A DNA stretch of 64,000 nt from Ureibacillus aquaedulcis (GCF_030418165.1 NZ_JAUHTQ010000009.1:62001-126000), one strand, 5' to 3'. Positions 54,205-63,510 are shown, counted from the stretch's first letter. Translations and numbers: made by a program. Notes: generated from the sequence alone by a model not told the origin.

Positions 54205-54876
54205 TTATTTATCTAGTAATCGGAATAGACCTTGGTCGATCGCAATTGCAACGGCTTCAGCTCTGGAGTTAACACCGAGTTTATTGTAAATATTGGTTAA
54301 GTGCGCTTTTACAGTGCGTTCGGCAATTCCCATATCAAAAGCGATTTCCCTACTTTTAAAACCTTTTGCAACTGCCTGTAAGATGAATAGTTCTTTATCT
54401 GTTAAAGAAGCTGATGGCTGAGTATAACTATTCGATTTTTCCTGCTTGTATTTTAAAATTTTCGCCATGACATCAGGCTGTAGAAGAGTTTCACCTCTGA
54501 TTGCGGATTCCAGCGTCCTAAACAGATTTTCCCTGCTTGTATCTTTCAATAAAAACCCTTTGGCTCCCAACTCTATTCCTTTCACCATCAAATCATCTTC
54601 ATTATAGGTAGTTAATATAATTACTGGAATGGTGATACTTTGTTCGCTCATCGCTTTTAATGTTTCCAATCCGCTCATTACGGGCATATTCAAATCCAGC
54701 AGAATAATATCCGGTCTTGTTTTATCGATCATATCCAATGCGACCTTACCGTTATTGGCTTCACCTATCACTTGAAACGAATCATTAGTCTCCAAAATTA
54801 ATTTTAGTCCTTCTCTTACTACCAAATGATCATCCACAATTAGTACTTTATATTTCTGCTTATACCCCCTGATCAA
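54205..54876 (-). CDS. ydfI: NarL-type response regulator, YdfI-like
   Basis: 223 residues. Receiver (about 10-125: IVDDHLVVREG, IILLDLNMPVMSG with phospho-acceptor Asp, TTYNEDDLM, LKDTS) and LuxR-type HTH (about 155-215: LTDKELFILQAVAKGFKSREIAFDMGIAERTVKAHLTNIYNKLG). The start is unusual: a TTG with no ribosome site, while AGGGGG lies just inside the frame, and no ATG/GTG precedes the first beta strand. It overlaps the kinase gene by 17 bp. Confidence 0.88.
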   Translation of the reverse strand: MIRGYKQKYKVLIVDDHLVVREGLKLILETNDSFQVIGEANNGKVALDMIDKTRPDIILLDLNMPVMSGLETLKAMSEQSITIPVIILTTYNEDDLMVKGIELGAKGFLLKDTSRENLFRTLESAIRGETLLQPDVMAKILKYKQEKSNSYTQPSASLTDKELFILQAVAKGFKSREIAFDMGIAERTVKAHLTNIYNKLGVNSRAEAVAIAIDQGLFRLLDK

Positions 54877-56068
54877 TAGGAACTGTTATAGTCAATTTCG
54901 TCCCTTCTCCTGGTATACTCTCTATTGCTATTTTGCCTCCAACTAACTTTACACGTTCTTGTAAGCCTATAAGACCGTATTTCCCGGTTTGTTTCCCAAC
55001 ATTTTTGGTCGAGAAACCGATTCCGTTATCAGTGACTTCCATATATAACTGGTCATCTTTTGGTTTAATCGTAATGCATACCTGATCTGCCTGTGAATGC
55101 TTCATAATATTGTTCAGGGATTCACGGATTATATAAATACCATATTCCATTGACAAATTAGATAAAGAATAAACCGGGCTTATTTCTTTTTCCACATGGA
55201 TGCCTGTTATTTCTTCAAATTTCTTTATTTCCTCCAGTACAGCCCCATTGAAATCCGTATTCCCCAATGAACCGGTTCTCAAGTTATCGATTACTGTTCG
55301 GGCATCCTTCAAAGTTCCTCTTGCCTGCTGCATTGAATTATGAATAATTTCATTTGATCTTGTAACATTTCCTTTGTTTATATGAATACTGACAGCTTCT
55401 AATTGCATTATGAGACCTGCCAGACCTTGTGCTAATGTATCATGTAAATCCCTGGCCATTCGCTGTCTTTCATTTAACAAAGTGAGTTCCTCAACTTTTT
55501 GATAGGCCATTTCCAACTGCTGCAAATAAAATTCCATACGCTCTCTTGCACGAACTTGGCGGTTGTAGCTAACCGTATAGACAATGACGATCAGCAAAAT
55601 AACAAAGAAGATTGGAATAAAAATGGGAAGCTCACTTGCTCCGTAATTTATTGCCATCGCAATACAATACAATCCATAGGAAAATATAAAAAACAGTATC
55701 GCCTTTACTTTATTCTTCAGAATAATGATGCTTTGTGCAATTAAAACTGGCAGTAAACCAATTAATACGATAGGAGATCCTTTTGGTAGAATAAAAGCTG
55801 AAATAAACAATAAACATACCTGGACAAAGAAGTAGTACCAACCCCTATCTCGGTTGGAGGAACTTGGGTAAAAATATAACACTGTGTGGACCGCTAAAAT
55901 TAAACTGAAGATTAAACTTGATATAAAAGTTGGCTGTTGTATATTTTGCAGTATTAATGCTCCTATATAAACTAAAAGAATCCAGAAAATGTTAGACAAC
56001 TGCGAAAATATTATTCCTTCGCTTGCCTCATGATCGAACGTTTTAGATAATGGATGAAATTTCTCCAA
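54860..56068 (-). CDS. ydfH: Sensor histidine kinase, YdfH-like
   Basis: 402 residues. Five or six N-terminal membrane segments with almost no loops (about 30-180), a HisKA_3 dimerisation helix with the phospho-acceptor His in RQRMARDLHDTLAQGLAGLI, and a HATPase domain (NIMKHS, EVTDNGIGF, GLIGLQERV). Intramembrane-sensing type typical of drug and cell-envelope sensors. The partner regulator follows with overlap; the MMPL exporter is the presumed target. Confidence 0.88.
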   Translation of the reverse strand: MEKFHPLSKTFDHEASEGIIFSQLSNIFWILLVYIGALILQNIQQPTFISSLIFSLILAVHTVLYFYPSSSNRDRGWYYFFVQVCLLFISAFILPKGSPIVLIGLLPVLIAQSIIILKNKVKAILFFIFSYGLYCIAMAINYGASELPIFIPIFFVILLIVIVYTVSYNRQVRARERMEFYLQQLEMAYQKVEELTLLNERQRMARDLHDTLAQGLAGLIMQLEAVSIHINKGNVTRSNEIIHNSMQQARGTLKDARTVIDNLRTGSLGNTDFNGAVLEEIKKFEEITGIHVEKEISPVYSLSNLSMEYGIYIIRESLNNIMKHSQADQVCITIKPKDDQLYMEVTDNGIGFSTKNVGKQTGKYGLIGLQERVKLVGGKIAIESIPGEGTKLTITVPIDQGV

Positions 56069-56288
56069 ATCCTTTCACCACCTTACTACTAGTTTATACT
56101 ATATAGTAAAATTATTAACTGTCCATTCGTGCACACCCAAAAGGGCAACAGGTTCATTGAACTTTTGCTGAATAAAGGTTAAATCGTTTCATCTTGACTA
56201 TATACAGACATAAAAACTTTCAGGAGGAAGAAACCAAACTAAATGAAAAATTAGATAGGTTTTCCTTAGTACATTTATAATTTTGGGC

Positions 56289-56951
56289 CTACGTTTTTTT
56301 AGCGAAGAAATTAAAATCTGGCAGCCAATTTTTCTTTCCTGCATTTTGCACCAGATCAATTACTAATGATGAAATAATAACCGTCAGAAGGGAATACACA
56401 ATTCGATGAAGCGGTATATAAGAGAGCGACATTAACAATACCGCAGTATCTGTTATGAGGTACGCAAATGAAATTCTGCAGTTTGTCAGCCTGGAAATTG
56501 TTAGTGCCAAGGCGTCATCACCACCACTGGCACCTCCTTGTCTAACGACTAATCCAACCCCTACTCCAACAAACAAACCACCCAACAGGGATGCGATAAA
56601 AGGGACGGAAGAAAGATTTGGCAGCATTGGTGGAAATTGTTCCCACAACCTCAGAAAACCCGCCAGCGATACGGAAGCAAGTATTGATAACTTAATAAAA
56701 TCTTTTCCCAAATACTTATAAGCCAAGAAATAAAATGCCAGATCAAGTATTAGAGAAAGCGTTGACGGTTTTAGCCCCAACCAATAATTCAGCAACAGTG
56801 TCAGGCCTAGAATTCCACCTTCCGTTATGTCCGTTTGCTGGTGAATATTATACAGGCCAAACGAAACGAAAGCAGTGCCCAGTAGAATCATCGCTACTTT
56901 CATTGGGGTAAATAATTTCCGATTTTCTTTAATGATATTGGTAAAAAACAT
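56289..56951 (-). CDS. YitT-family membrane protein (short form)
   Basis: 220 residues with five or six membrane segments and the family stretches TDITEGGILGLTLLLNYWLGL and VRQGGASGGDDALAL. The C-terminal DUF2179 domain found in many members is absent. Divergent from a MerR regulator with a MerR-style promoter between them, which is an unusual control for this family. Confidence 0.84.
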   Translation of the reverse strand: MFFTNIIKENRKLFTPMKVAMILLGTAFVSFGLYNIHQQTDITEGGILGLTLLLNYWLGLKPSTLSLILDLAFYFLAYKYLGKDFIKLSILASVSLAGFLRLWEQFPPMLPNLSSVPFIASLLGGLFVGVGVGLVVRQGGASGGDDALALTISRLTNCRISFAYLITDTAVLLMSLSYIPLHRIVYSLLTVIISSLVIDLVQNAGKKNWLPDFNFFAKKT

Positions 56952-56999
56952 GGTAGATCCGACCTTTCCTTGTATTCCACGCGTGAAAGCCTTAATTTA

Positions 57000-57030
57000 A
57001 GGCTAAACCCTAGTACAATACTAAGGTCAA
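57000..57030 (-). promoter_or_regulatory. MerR-type promoter of the YitT gene
   Basis: Minus strand TTGACC followed by the dyad CCTTAGTA-N3-TACTAGGG (57008-57026, one mismatch); at 19 bp lies the weak -10 TAGCCT. Confidence 0.65.
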
Positions 57031-57059
57031 TTCTTTTATTTCAAAAATCTGGAGGAAAT

Positions 57060-57869
57060 ATGAAAGATTATTATAAAATCAATGAAATATCAAAACTTTA
57101 CGGGATCGGCGTCGATTCCCTACGGTACTACGAAAAAATAGGAGTACTGGTTCCACGACGCGATACGAACGGCTATAGACTTTATGGTCTTAAGGACATA
57201 TACAAGCTGAATATAATCCGAGATTTACGCCAATTGGATTTCTCCATGCAGCAGATCAAGGACTACTTGGATCATCAGTGCATCGAAAATACGCTTGATC
57301 TACTGCATCAAGAACAAGAGCTTATCCAAGTTAAGCTCAACGAACTTCAAACCATTCAAAAGAAAATTCAGGAGAGAATACAAGTACTATCATCTGCTTC
57401 TCGGATAAAGACGGATACTTTCACGATTAAAACATTGCCCGCCCGCCCTTGCTTGGGGCTAAATACGCATATTACGAGAGATGAAGAAATGGACTTTGCT
57501 ATTAAAAGATTGCATCGAAAACATGAAAGCAAGATTAAGGATTTTGGCAATCAGCTATATGGAGCATCTGTCTCTGTTGAGGATCTGGATAAGGGGATAA
57601 AAGATGTATTCAATTCCAACTTTTTTATTTTGGAGCGTGAATACAAAGAGTTTGATTTTGCCCTCCCGGCAGGAGATTATCTCTCCCTCTACTACCAAGG
57701 CGATTATCGCCAAAACAGCGATCAAATACTTGCTATGATGACCTATGCCAAAGAGAAAGGTTACAAAATCGTAGGTGATCCTTTTGAAATTTATGAAATT
57801 GATAATCGCGATACTGTTCTCAGTGAAGAATTCTTGACGGAAATCCAAGTTAAGATTGAAGTTGAATAG
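57060..57869 (+). CDS. MerR-family regulator with GyrI-like domain
   Basis: 269 residues from ATG 57060, chosen for GGAGGAAAT 3-5 bp before; the longer frame upstream crosses the operator. HTH (1-70: EISKLYGIGVDSLRYYEKIGVLVPRRD), coiled coil (about 80-115), effector domain (about 120-269). Same architecture as the regulator at 2317. Divergent from the YitT gene. Confidence 0.85.
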   Translation: MKDYYKINEISKLYGIGVDSLRYYEKIGVLVPRRDTNGYRLYGLKDIYKLNIIRDLRQLDFSMQQIKDYLDHQCIENTLDLLHQEQELIQVKLNELQTIQKKIQERIQVLSSASRIKTDTFTIKTLPARPCLGLNTHITRDEEMDFAIKRLHRKHESKIKDFGNQLYGASVSVEDLDKGIKDVFNSNFFILEREYKEFDFALPAGDYLSLYYQGDYRQNSDQILAMMTYAKEKGYKIVGDPFEIYEIDNRDTVLSEEFLTEIQVKIEVE

Positions 57870-57914
57870 TTTGGAAAATGTCCTTATGGAGGCTAAAATA
57901 AACGCTACAATAAA

Positions 57915-57953
57915 AAAGATCACTTTACCTCATGAAGAGCCAAGTGATCTTTT
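57915..57953. terminator. Bidirectional terminator
   Basis: 12-bp perfect stem AAAAGATCACTT / AAGTGATCTTTT between convergent genes. Confidence 0.85.
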
Positions 57954-58152
57954 AACTTCCTTTTCTTCTATTCGGATTCCCTTTTTTGTTGAAAAAAGAA
58001 TCTGTGAATACGAATATTACACATCCAATTAAAATGACAAACGATATGAGCACTTTCCAATCGTCATGTCCCCAATGCTTGAAGATGCTGTAAAGTTGGA
58101 ACAATGCCAAAAGAATAAGAGCATATTTGGCTGGCATAAAGAAGGTTCTCAT
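57952..58152 (-). CDS. Small two-span membrane protein
   Basis: 66 residues from ATG 58152 (GGAGGG upstream). Two hydrophobic helices (about 8-22, 34-50) and a basic C terminus NKKGNPNRRK. No family recognised. Confidence 0.55.
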   Translation of the reverse strand: MRTFFMPAKYALILLALFQLYSIFKHWGHDDWKVLISFVILIGCVIFVFTDSFFNKKGNPNRRKGS

Positions 58153-58212
58153 TAATTTCCCAGCCCTCCTTTCTTTTTGCAGTACATCTCTCACTGGAGG
58201 ATGGAATGAGAG

Positions 58213-58938
58213 TTAAACTCTACCCGTTTGCAGTGCTTTTACCCAATCGCTTCTTCCGTTTTTTTCGCTTTGTCTGATAGCCTCATCTCGATTGTAAGGA
58301 ATGAGTATCTGTTCGATGAAACATTCATCTTCTTGTTTGGTTACAATTGTATAATTTCCATAAGGGGAACCAGACTCCATTTTGTGATAGATTGGCAGTT
58401 CATCTTCATAGGCTGGGAGTCCAACACTACCGGGATTAATAACGATTTTATGATTAGGCAAATAGACAACTCTCGGTATGTGAGTATGTGCACAAAAAAT
58501 AATGTTCTGCGAAATTCCCTTTACCAATTCCATAATATCTTCCGTCTTCTTAAGCATAGAACCATTTGGGCTCATTTCCTCCAACAAGTACCCCACATCA
58601 CTACTGGGTGTACCGTGACAAAAATAGAAATCTTCCGTTTCCAAGGAAAAGGGCAAATTCGAAATCCACTCCTTCTGGTCTTCTCCCAATAAATCTTGAA
58701 CATATTGTACAGTTGCATTATCTGTATCGCTGTCCAGTAGAATTCTATCGCAATTGCCCCTAATGCTTTGAATCTTCTCTTTTACTAACAATCTATAGGT
58801 TTCTATCGGAAATAGTGGTCCATAAAGGCTGTCGCCTAAATTATATATCTCCTTAATACCGCGATTTTTAATATCCAATAGTACCGCCTGCAATGCATCT
58901 AAATTGCCATGAATGTCAGAAATAACTGCAATCTTCAC
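58213..58938 (-). CDS. Metallophosphoesterase, YfcE/MPP type
   Basis: 241 residues from GTG 58938 (GGAGGG upstream). The five motifs are SDIHGNLDAL, NLGDSLYGP, RGNCDR, FCHGTP and HTHIPRV, giving all metal ligands. Acts on phosphodiesters in the cytoplasm; substrate unknown. Precedes the small membrane protein gene on the same strand. Confidence 0.88.
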   Translation of the reverse strand: MKIAVISDIHGNLDALQAVLLDIKNRGIKEIYNLGDSLYGPLFPIETYRLLVKEKIQSIRGNCDRILLDSDTDNATVQYVQDLLGEDQKEWISNLPFSLETEDFYFCHGTPSSDVGYLLEEMSPNGSMLKKTEDIMELVKGISQNIIFCAHTHIPRVVYLPNHKIVINPGSVGLPAYEDELPIYHKMESGSPYGNYTIVTKQEDECFIEQILIPYNRDEAIRQSEKNGRSDWVKALQTGRV

Positions 58939-59122
58939 GTGTAAGAGCCCTCCTTTAGATTCTTCACAATCTAATTTTGTTTTTCTATGTATTCTTGAGG
59001 TATCCCCTGCAATCATGGGGACAAGTTTCCCAGAAACTTTGGACTTTCATTAAAAATCACCCTCTCAAGTCATCATCCACCTTTTCCTTTAACCAAAAAA
59101 TCCCTTGACCAGCTGCCCATCG

Positions 59123-59686
59123 CTAGTATTCTTTAACATAACTTGTATGTTTAAAGGATTTAATCCGTTTCAATGTTACTCCCACCATCTTGAATCCAAT
59201 AACCCCTCCAACAATGTTGATTAGCAGGTTAATGATTAGTGTAAGCGCGCTGTTGCGTATCGTAACCAATCCCATTGCTTCAAGTAGAATGCGGCATATT
59301 TCAATTCCAATACATGTTAGGAAAACAATGGATACTGCTTTCCTGATAGCTTTTAAGTTGAAGAGAACCGCTAAATAGAATCCTAAGGGTACGAATAAAA
59401 CGAGATTATAAAATATTGCGGAATAACTCCAAATAGAAATATTAAAATGCATCGTATCAAATATTCCAAACCAATTCTCTTGTATAATATACGTTCTATG
59501 AGTGTCGCTTGGGTTTATAGGGGGAAGTGTAATCCCTCCAAACTTTGCTTGAACCACACTTAAGATATAAAAAAGAAAACTGTATAACAGAACTCTTTTC
59601 ACATTACTTCTTTTAGGCGTTCTAAAATAATCTAGAAATATATCGATAAAGATGTAAACTAGCAGAATCATGAATCCAAAATGCAC
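59123..59686 (-). CDS. VanZ-family membrane protein
   Basis: 187 residues from a GTG. Five membrane segments and the VanZ hallmarks NLVLFVPLGFYLAVLF and CIGIEICRILLEAMGL. The open frame continues 12 codons upstream of the GTG to an AAAGGGGGAG ribosome site with only CTG or ATT available as start there, so the true protein could be longer. VanZ relatives confer low-level teicoplanin resistance by unknown means. Confidence 0.78.
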   Translation of the reverse strand: MHFGFMILLVYIFIDIFLDYFRTPKRSNVKRVLLYSFLFYILSVVQAKFGGITLPPINPSDTHRTYIIQENWFGIFDTMHFNISIWSYSAIFYNLVLFVPLGFYLAVLFNLKAIRKAVSIVFLTCIGIEICRILLEAMGLVTIRNSALTLIINLLINIVGGVIGFKMVGVTLKRIKSFKHTSYVKEY

Positions 59687-59886
59687 GATATTATAGACAA
59701 TATACGTTGATGTCAGATGAATCTCCCCCTTTCACCAATAAATACTTTTGTTAAATTTTACAATATATAACACATATAGATAAATCCTGATCTAACCTTA
59801 ACTGCCTGATAGTTTTTGATCCAGACATTCACTATTACCACTTTGTCTAATTTGTGCTGAACGATACTCCTGCTTTAAGAGTAATT

Positions 59887-60273
59887 TTAATATCTCCCTC
59901 TGTTTTCTTCCCAGTTTGGATCTCTTTTCCAATGATAGGTATCCTTAAAAATATTTAATCTATGGTCATTTATTTCAATTATTTCGTTATCTAACCATCT
60001 TATATTTACTGTACTTTCGTCGTAATTCCAATAAATCGTTTTTGTTTCGTTGCCAAAATCAATTTCCACTCTTATTGCAGCTCTTACTGTAGCCCCACCT
60101 TCATCTATTAAAAACGCTCTAGCTATATAATCATTCTTGGGGGATGGATGCTCTGATAAAAATCGACCTTCAGATAATTCATCCAGCTCAACAACAAGAA
60201 AATCACAGATAGCATATAGGGGTAGCCCAATAATAATAAAGATTACAGCTAAGATAAGAGCCCATTTTCCCAC
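59887..60273 (-). CDS. DUF5412-family protein
   Basis: 128 residues with one N-terminal membrane anchor and a small outer beta domain containing YIARAFLIDEGGATVRAAIRVEI, IYWNYDESTVNIRWLDNEIIEINDHRLN. This fits the DUF5412 pattern (secreted, anchored). Function unknown. Confidence 0.7.
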   Translation of the reverse strand: MGKWALILAVIFIIIGLPLYAICDFLVVELDELSEGRFLSEHPSPKNDYIARAFLIDEGGATVRAAIRVEIDFGNETKTIYWNYDESTVNIRWLDNEIIEINDHRLNIFKDTYHWKRDPNWEENRGRY

Positions 60274-60414
60274 CCATTTCCCCCTTCTTTCCTAAGCTTA
60301 ATTTACAGTACCTAATAATTTGACGAAGTTAATTGGTAAATGTTTCCTAGACAGATTCACTCATACAGGGATTCAATTTTAATCTTTCATATTCCCAAAC
60401 ACCTAGTTTCTAGC

Positions 60415-60888
60415 TTACTCAAACAACCTGACGTTTGGCTCCCGCTTTAGCACATGAACGATCATTGAGTGCAACTGCCCACGATGATGGAATAGATGGG
60501 CCTGCGTATCCAACAGCCATTCGTACCGGGAATGAGTTACCCCAAAAAACGAAGTGGTTTCCCGCAACAGTTCCTCTTCCGTCAATGAGGCGATGCCTTC
60601 TTTTAAATATTGATAGTTTTGAACAAGAGCTTCGGTAATTGCATTTTTATTCGCTTCCGGCTCAGCCTCTACATAAAAACGCTCAAGCTCCTCCTCGGAA
60701 GCGCCGGCTCCTATCAGGAAATCGGCTTTGCATAGAACCGACATGTGTGAGAGGAGCTCACCAATCGACCATTTTTCCTGTGTCGGTTTAATTGCCAGGT
60801 CTTCTTCTTTCAAAGTATCTATTAGCTTAATAATAGATTCGACTGCTAAATCCATCTGTTTCATAACACCCCTGCAGTAGACGTTCAT
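60415..60888 (-). CDS. DinB-family protein
   Basis: 157 residues, a four-helix bundle with the three metal-binding histidines H48 (GELLSHMSVL), H132 (DTQAHLFHHRGQLH) and H136. Such bacillithiol-dependent or stress-related transferases are frequent in Bacilli. Monocistronic. Confidence 0.82.
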   Translation of the reverse strand: MNVYCRGVMKQMDLAVESIIKLIDTLKEEDLAIKPTQEKWSIGELLSHMSVLCKADFLIGAGASEEELERFYVEAEPEANKNAITEALVQNYQYLKEGIASLTEEELLRETTSFFGVTHSRYEWLLDTQAHLFHHRGQLHSMIVHVLKREPNVRLFE

Positions 60889-61255
60889 ATCTTAATTCCC
60901 CTTTCAATCCATATTCATTGGATATTATCTTATTCAATAAAAATATGTATTTACCCTTCTAAAACTATCTTTCTTGGGTATCCATCTAAGTCCGCACTCT
61001 CTATTAACAGTTATAAAAAGAATGACATTGACATTGAAAAACAAAAGAACCCCAGATACTTTCATATCCAGGGTCCGCTTATATTTTTACATATACTATT
61101 AAGTTGTCTTAATTGCTTTAAGTTGATCAAATTGCGATCTCTAACTTCTCCTTTTCCATTTGACTGATTTTAGAAGTGCTAACACGATTGGTTAGGAAAA
61201 TAGCTGAAAAAGTTAGAAAACTAGATTGTTCAAAGAAACTAATGTGTTCCTCCAT
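60889..61255 (-). other. Gap with a possible 42-codon ORF and an orphan terminator
   Basis: A minus frame 61255-61127 (MEEHISFFEQSSFLTFSAIF..) lacks a clear ribosome site. A hairpin with a T run follows on the same strand at about 61048-61076 (ACCCTGGAT / ATCTGGGGT). Together they could be a truncated gene end. Otherwise nothing between DinB and the TetR promoter. Confidence 0.3.
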
Positions 61256-61284
61256 TTGCAATTAAACCGTCCAGACGGTACAGT
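61256..61284 (+). promoter_or_regulatory. TetR-type promoter with operator in the spacer
   Basis: TTGCAA (61256-61261), 17-bp spacer, TACAGT (61279-61284). The 14-bp palindrome ACCGTC-CA-GACGGT (61266-61279) fills the spacer, an ideal repressor position. Confidence 0.82.
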
Positions 61285-61314
61285 TACAGTATCGCCTAGT
61301 TAAGGGGGAGTTAT

Positions 61315-61866
61315 ATGTCAGTTTCTAATCCTGAAGAAAAGAAAAAAAGGCTATTATCTGCTGCTTATATGATTGTTAAGGAAGAAGGCGTTTCGAACCT
61401 TACATTAGAAGCAGTTGCCAAAAAAGCGGATGTAAGCAAAGGCGGATTATTATATCACTACTCAAACAAAGAAGCCTTAATTAAAGCAATGGTTCGCGAT
61501 TGGAGCTTAGGTTATTTTAAAAGCATCGAGACTCTCGTTAAAAATGCGTCCAACACTACTGGAAAGTGGAGTATGGCATATATCAACGCTGCACTTCTCG
61601 ATTTAAATAACGATAAGCATTTAACTTCTGCCCTGGTGGCGGCAATGTATACGAACCCAAGTCTATTGGAGGAATACAGGAAAGAATATGGCACCTTGCT
61701 TGATAAACTCATGAAGGATGGGATAGATCCAGTTAAAATTACAATCGCACGGCTAGCGATAGATGGATTGTGGTTTTCGGAGATATTCGATTTGGCCCCA
61801 CTGGATGAAAAACTTAAAGAGGATGTTATTCATGAATTAAAAGAGATGATTAAGGAGGACGACTAG
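61315..61866 (+). CDS. TetR/AcrR-family repressor
   Basis: 183 residues. N-terminal HTH (about 10-60: YMIVKEEGVSNLTLEAVAKKADVSKGGLLYHYSNKEALIKAMV) and an alpha-helical ligand domain. Operon partner of the SMR exporter (3 bp gap), hence a drug-sensing repressor of both. A GGGGGAG site precedes the ATG. Confidence 0.9.
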   Translation: MSVSNPEEKKKRLLSAAYMIVKEEGVSNLTLEAVAKKADVSKGGLLYHYSNKEALIKAMVRDWSLGYFKSIETLVKNASNTTGKWSMAYINAALLDLNNDKHLTSALVAAMYTNPSLLEEYRKEYGTLLDKLMKDGIDPVKITIARLAIDGLWFSEIFDLAPLDEKLKEDVIHELKEMIKEDD

Positions 61867-61869
61867 CTG

Positions 61870-62256
61870 ATGGCTTATCTATATCTGGCACTGGCGATAA
61901 TAGGAGAACTGATCGGGACTTCCCTTCTCAAAGCATCTGAAGGGTTTTCAAAGCTCTATCCTACCATTGGTTTAGTACTTGCGTTTGTTGCTTCATTTTT
62001 CTTTTTATCCATGGCGATAAAATCGATTCCCTTAAATACAGCTTATGCTATTTGGTCGGGAGTGGGTCTTGTTGCAACTACCATTATTTCTGTCCTGATT
62101 TGGAAAGAGAAAATCAATGTTGCCAGTGTTGTAGGCATCTCATTGATTCTTATAGGGGTTGTCATTTTAAACCTTTATGGACCAGGTCATGGCGAGGCAA
62201 GCAGTAATGAAAAAACAAATGAGTCCTCGGTCGTTCTAAATAATGAAATCGAATAA
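61870..62256 (+). CDS. Small multidrug resistance (SMR) exporter, EmrE/QacC type
   Basis: 128 residues. Four membrane segments; the essential membrane-buried Glu is E13 (LALAIIGELIGTSLLKASEGF), and the family stretch YAIWSGVG is in segment 3. C-terminal tail about 25 residues longer than EmrE. Exports cationic dyes and quaternary ammonium compounds, or guanidinium in the Gdx clade; which of the two is not clear. Confidence 0.9.
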   Translation: MAYLYLALAIIGELIGTSLLKASEGFSKLYPTIGLVLAFVASFFFLSMAIKSIPLNTAYAIWSGVGLVATTIISVLIWKEKINVASVVGISLILIGVVILNLYGPGHGEASSNEKTNESSVVLNNEIE

Positions 62257-62281
62257 ACGACTGATTCTCCACAGTTATTAG

Positions 62282-62351
62282 GGGGCTGGGATAATTCCAG
62301 ATCCGTTTCAATCTTCCTTGGTTTTCTTGAAATTACTTGTGTCCCAGCCCC
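62282..62351. terminator. Bidirectional long hairpin
   Basis: GGGGCTGGGA (62282-62291) and TCCCAGCCCC (62342-62351), perfect 10-bp arms over a 50-bp loop between convergent genes. Same GGCTGGGAC arm type as the repeat at 51568. Confidence 0.6.
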
Positions 62352-62355
62352 AACT

Positions 62356-62934
62356 TTATTGATTCGCAAATGTATTTTTGTGAATGCTTTCTATTTGTTT
62401 ATCGGGAATACGATAGGCTGCATCAAATTCATATTCCTTACAATCATTGTAACAGGAGTCCAACTGATATTTAATTTTCACTTCTATATCCCCAGCATCA
62501 AATTCGGTTATTTCTTTTGTTTTTACGTTTGCGACCTTTATTTTTTCTTTTACAATGCTATCTTCTATATGCTCAATCGCTAGATTTACAAATCCTTGTC
62601 TTTCAGTTTTAGATAAATGATCATACAGGGAGTTTTTAGCCGTCATTGCATAAAGTAGACACGCAACTAACAAAACACTTAATATACTATTCCAAACCAC
62701 CAAATGTTTTTCCTCACTCATCAACCTTGCAACGATTGCAAACACAGCCAAGAAAATTGCTGCGATCACTGCAAGGAATAGAAAAGCAACCATGTTCTCA
62801 ATGAACTGAGCAGTTTGCAACTCACGTTTATACCCGGCAAATAAGATAACTCCATATAGGAGAATCAATAGAACATAAGAAAATCCTCTTCTTTTTAGAA
62901 AATCGATATTTTTATTTTGGATGTTATTGTTCAT
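62356..62934 (-). CDS. Unknown membrane protein with external domain
   Basis: 192 residues. Three hydrophobic segments in the first 90 residues, then a soluble part with CYNDCKEYEFDAAYR, two Cys that may pair outside the cell. No family recognised. Confidence 0.55.
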   Translation of the reverse strand: MNNNIQNKNIDFLKRRGFSYVLLILLYGVILFAGYKRELQTAQFIENMVAFLFLAVIAAIFLAVFAIVARLMSEEKHLVVWNSILSVLLVACLLYAMTAKNSLYDHLSKTERQGFVNLAIEHIEDSIVKEKIKVANVKTKEITEFDAGDIEVKIKYQLDSCYNDCKEYEFDAAYRIPDKQIESIHKNTFANQ

Positions 62935-63510
62935 CTTAAGTCCTCATTCAACTTTCTCTTGTTATTTCATATATGAAGAGTTTACTATCAATAATTACTA
63001 TCATTTTATATGTATACGAAAACGAAAACAATGCCCCGCTTTTTGACTTTCTTAAAAGAGCAGTACAATCTTTATTTAATTAAAAAGCAAAAGGATACAT
63101 CTATAAAGATCCCCTTATTCAGGATATTTTATAGGATACTTAATTTCTGCACAGGAAGAAAATCCAGTGCCATGTAACTCTGGATATGATTGGCAAGTAC
63201 GTGAGGAATGGTTTGATTGGTGTAAAGATCTTTCAACTGAGATTTGAATAAAAAGCGTGCTGGAGGATTAGGAAGCATCATAAATCAATTTCAATTAATT
63301 CATTGTGAACAAATCTGGATTAACCAAATGAAGGGCATACCAGTAGTAAAATATGATTTTTATTTCGTTCCAAAGCCCACTAATCCTACAATTCGATTAA
63401 TGGGCTTCAATATTTTATTTGCATCTCTTAATATAGCCCCTAAAGGATTTGCCACTCCAACTTGAGTATACTTATCCTCCTTAAGCCTTGCCCTTTAAAT
63501 CATATTCCCT
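62935..63510. other. Gap with a gene remnant on the plus strand
   Basis: A plus frame at 63114-63247 reads RSPYSGYFIGYLISAQEENP, VPCNSGYDWQVREEWFDWCKDLSTEI and a stop, preceded by an in-frame stop. It looks like the C-terminal end of a deleted gene. A plus-strand hairpin (63372-63407, AAGCCCACTAAT / ATTAATGGGCTT) with T-rich tail follows it. No intact gene. Confidence 0.45.

Noticed and set aside
63244-63465. 73-codon plus frame starting MNKKRAGGLG
   Set aside because: It runs through a terminator hairpin and overlaps the end of the gene remnant; no ribosome site.
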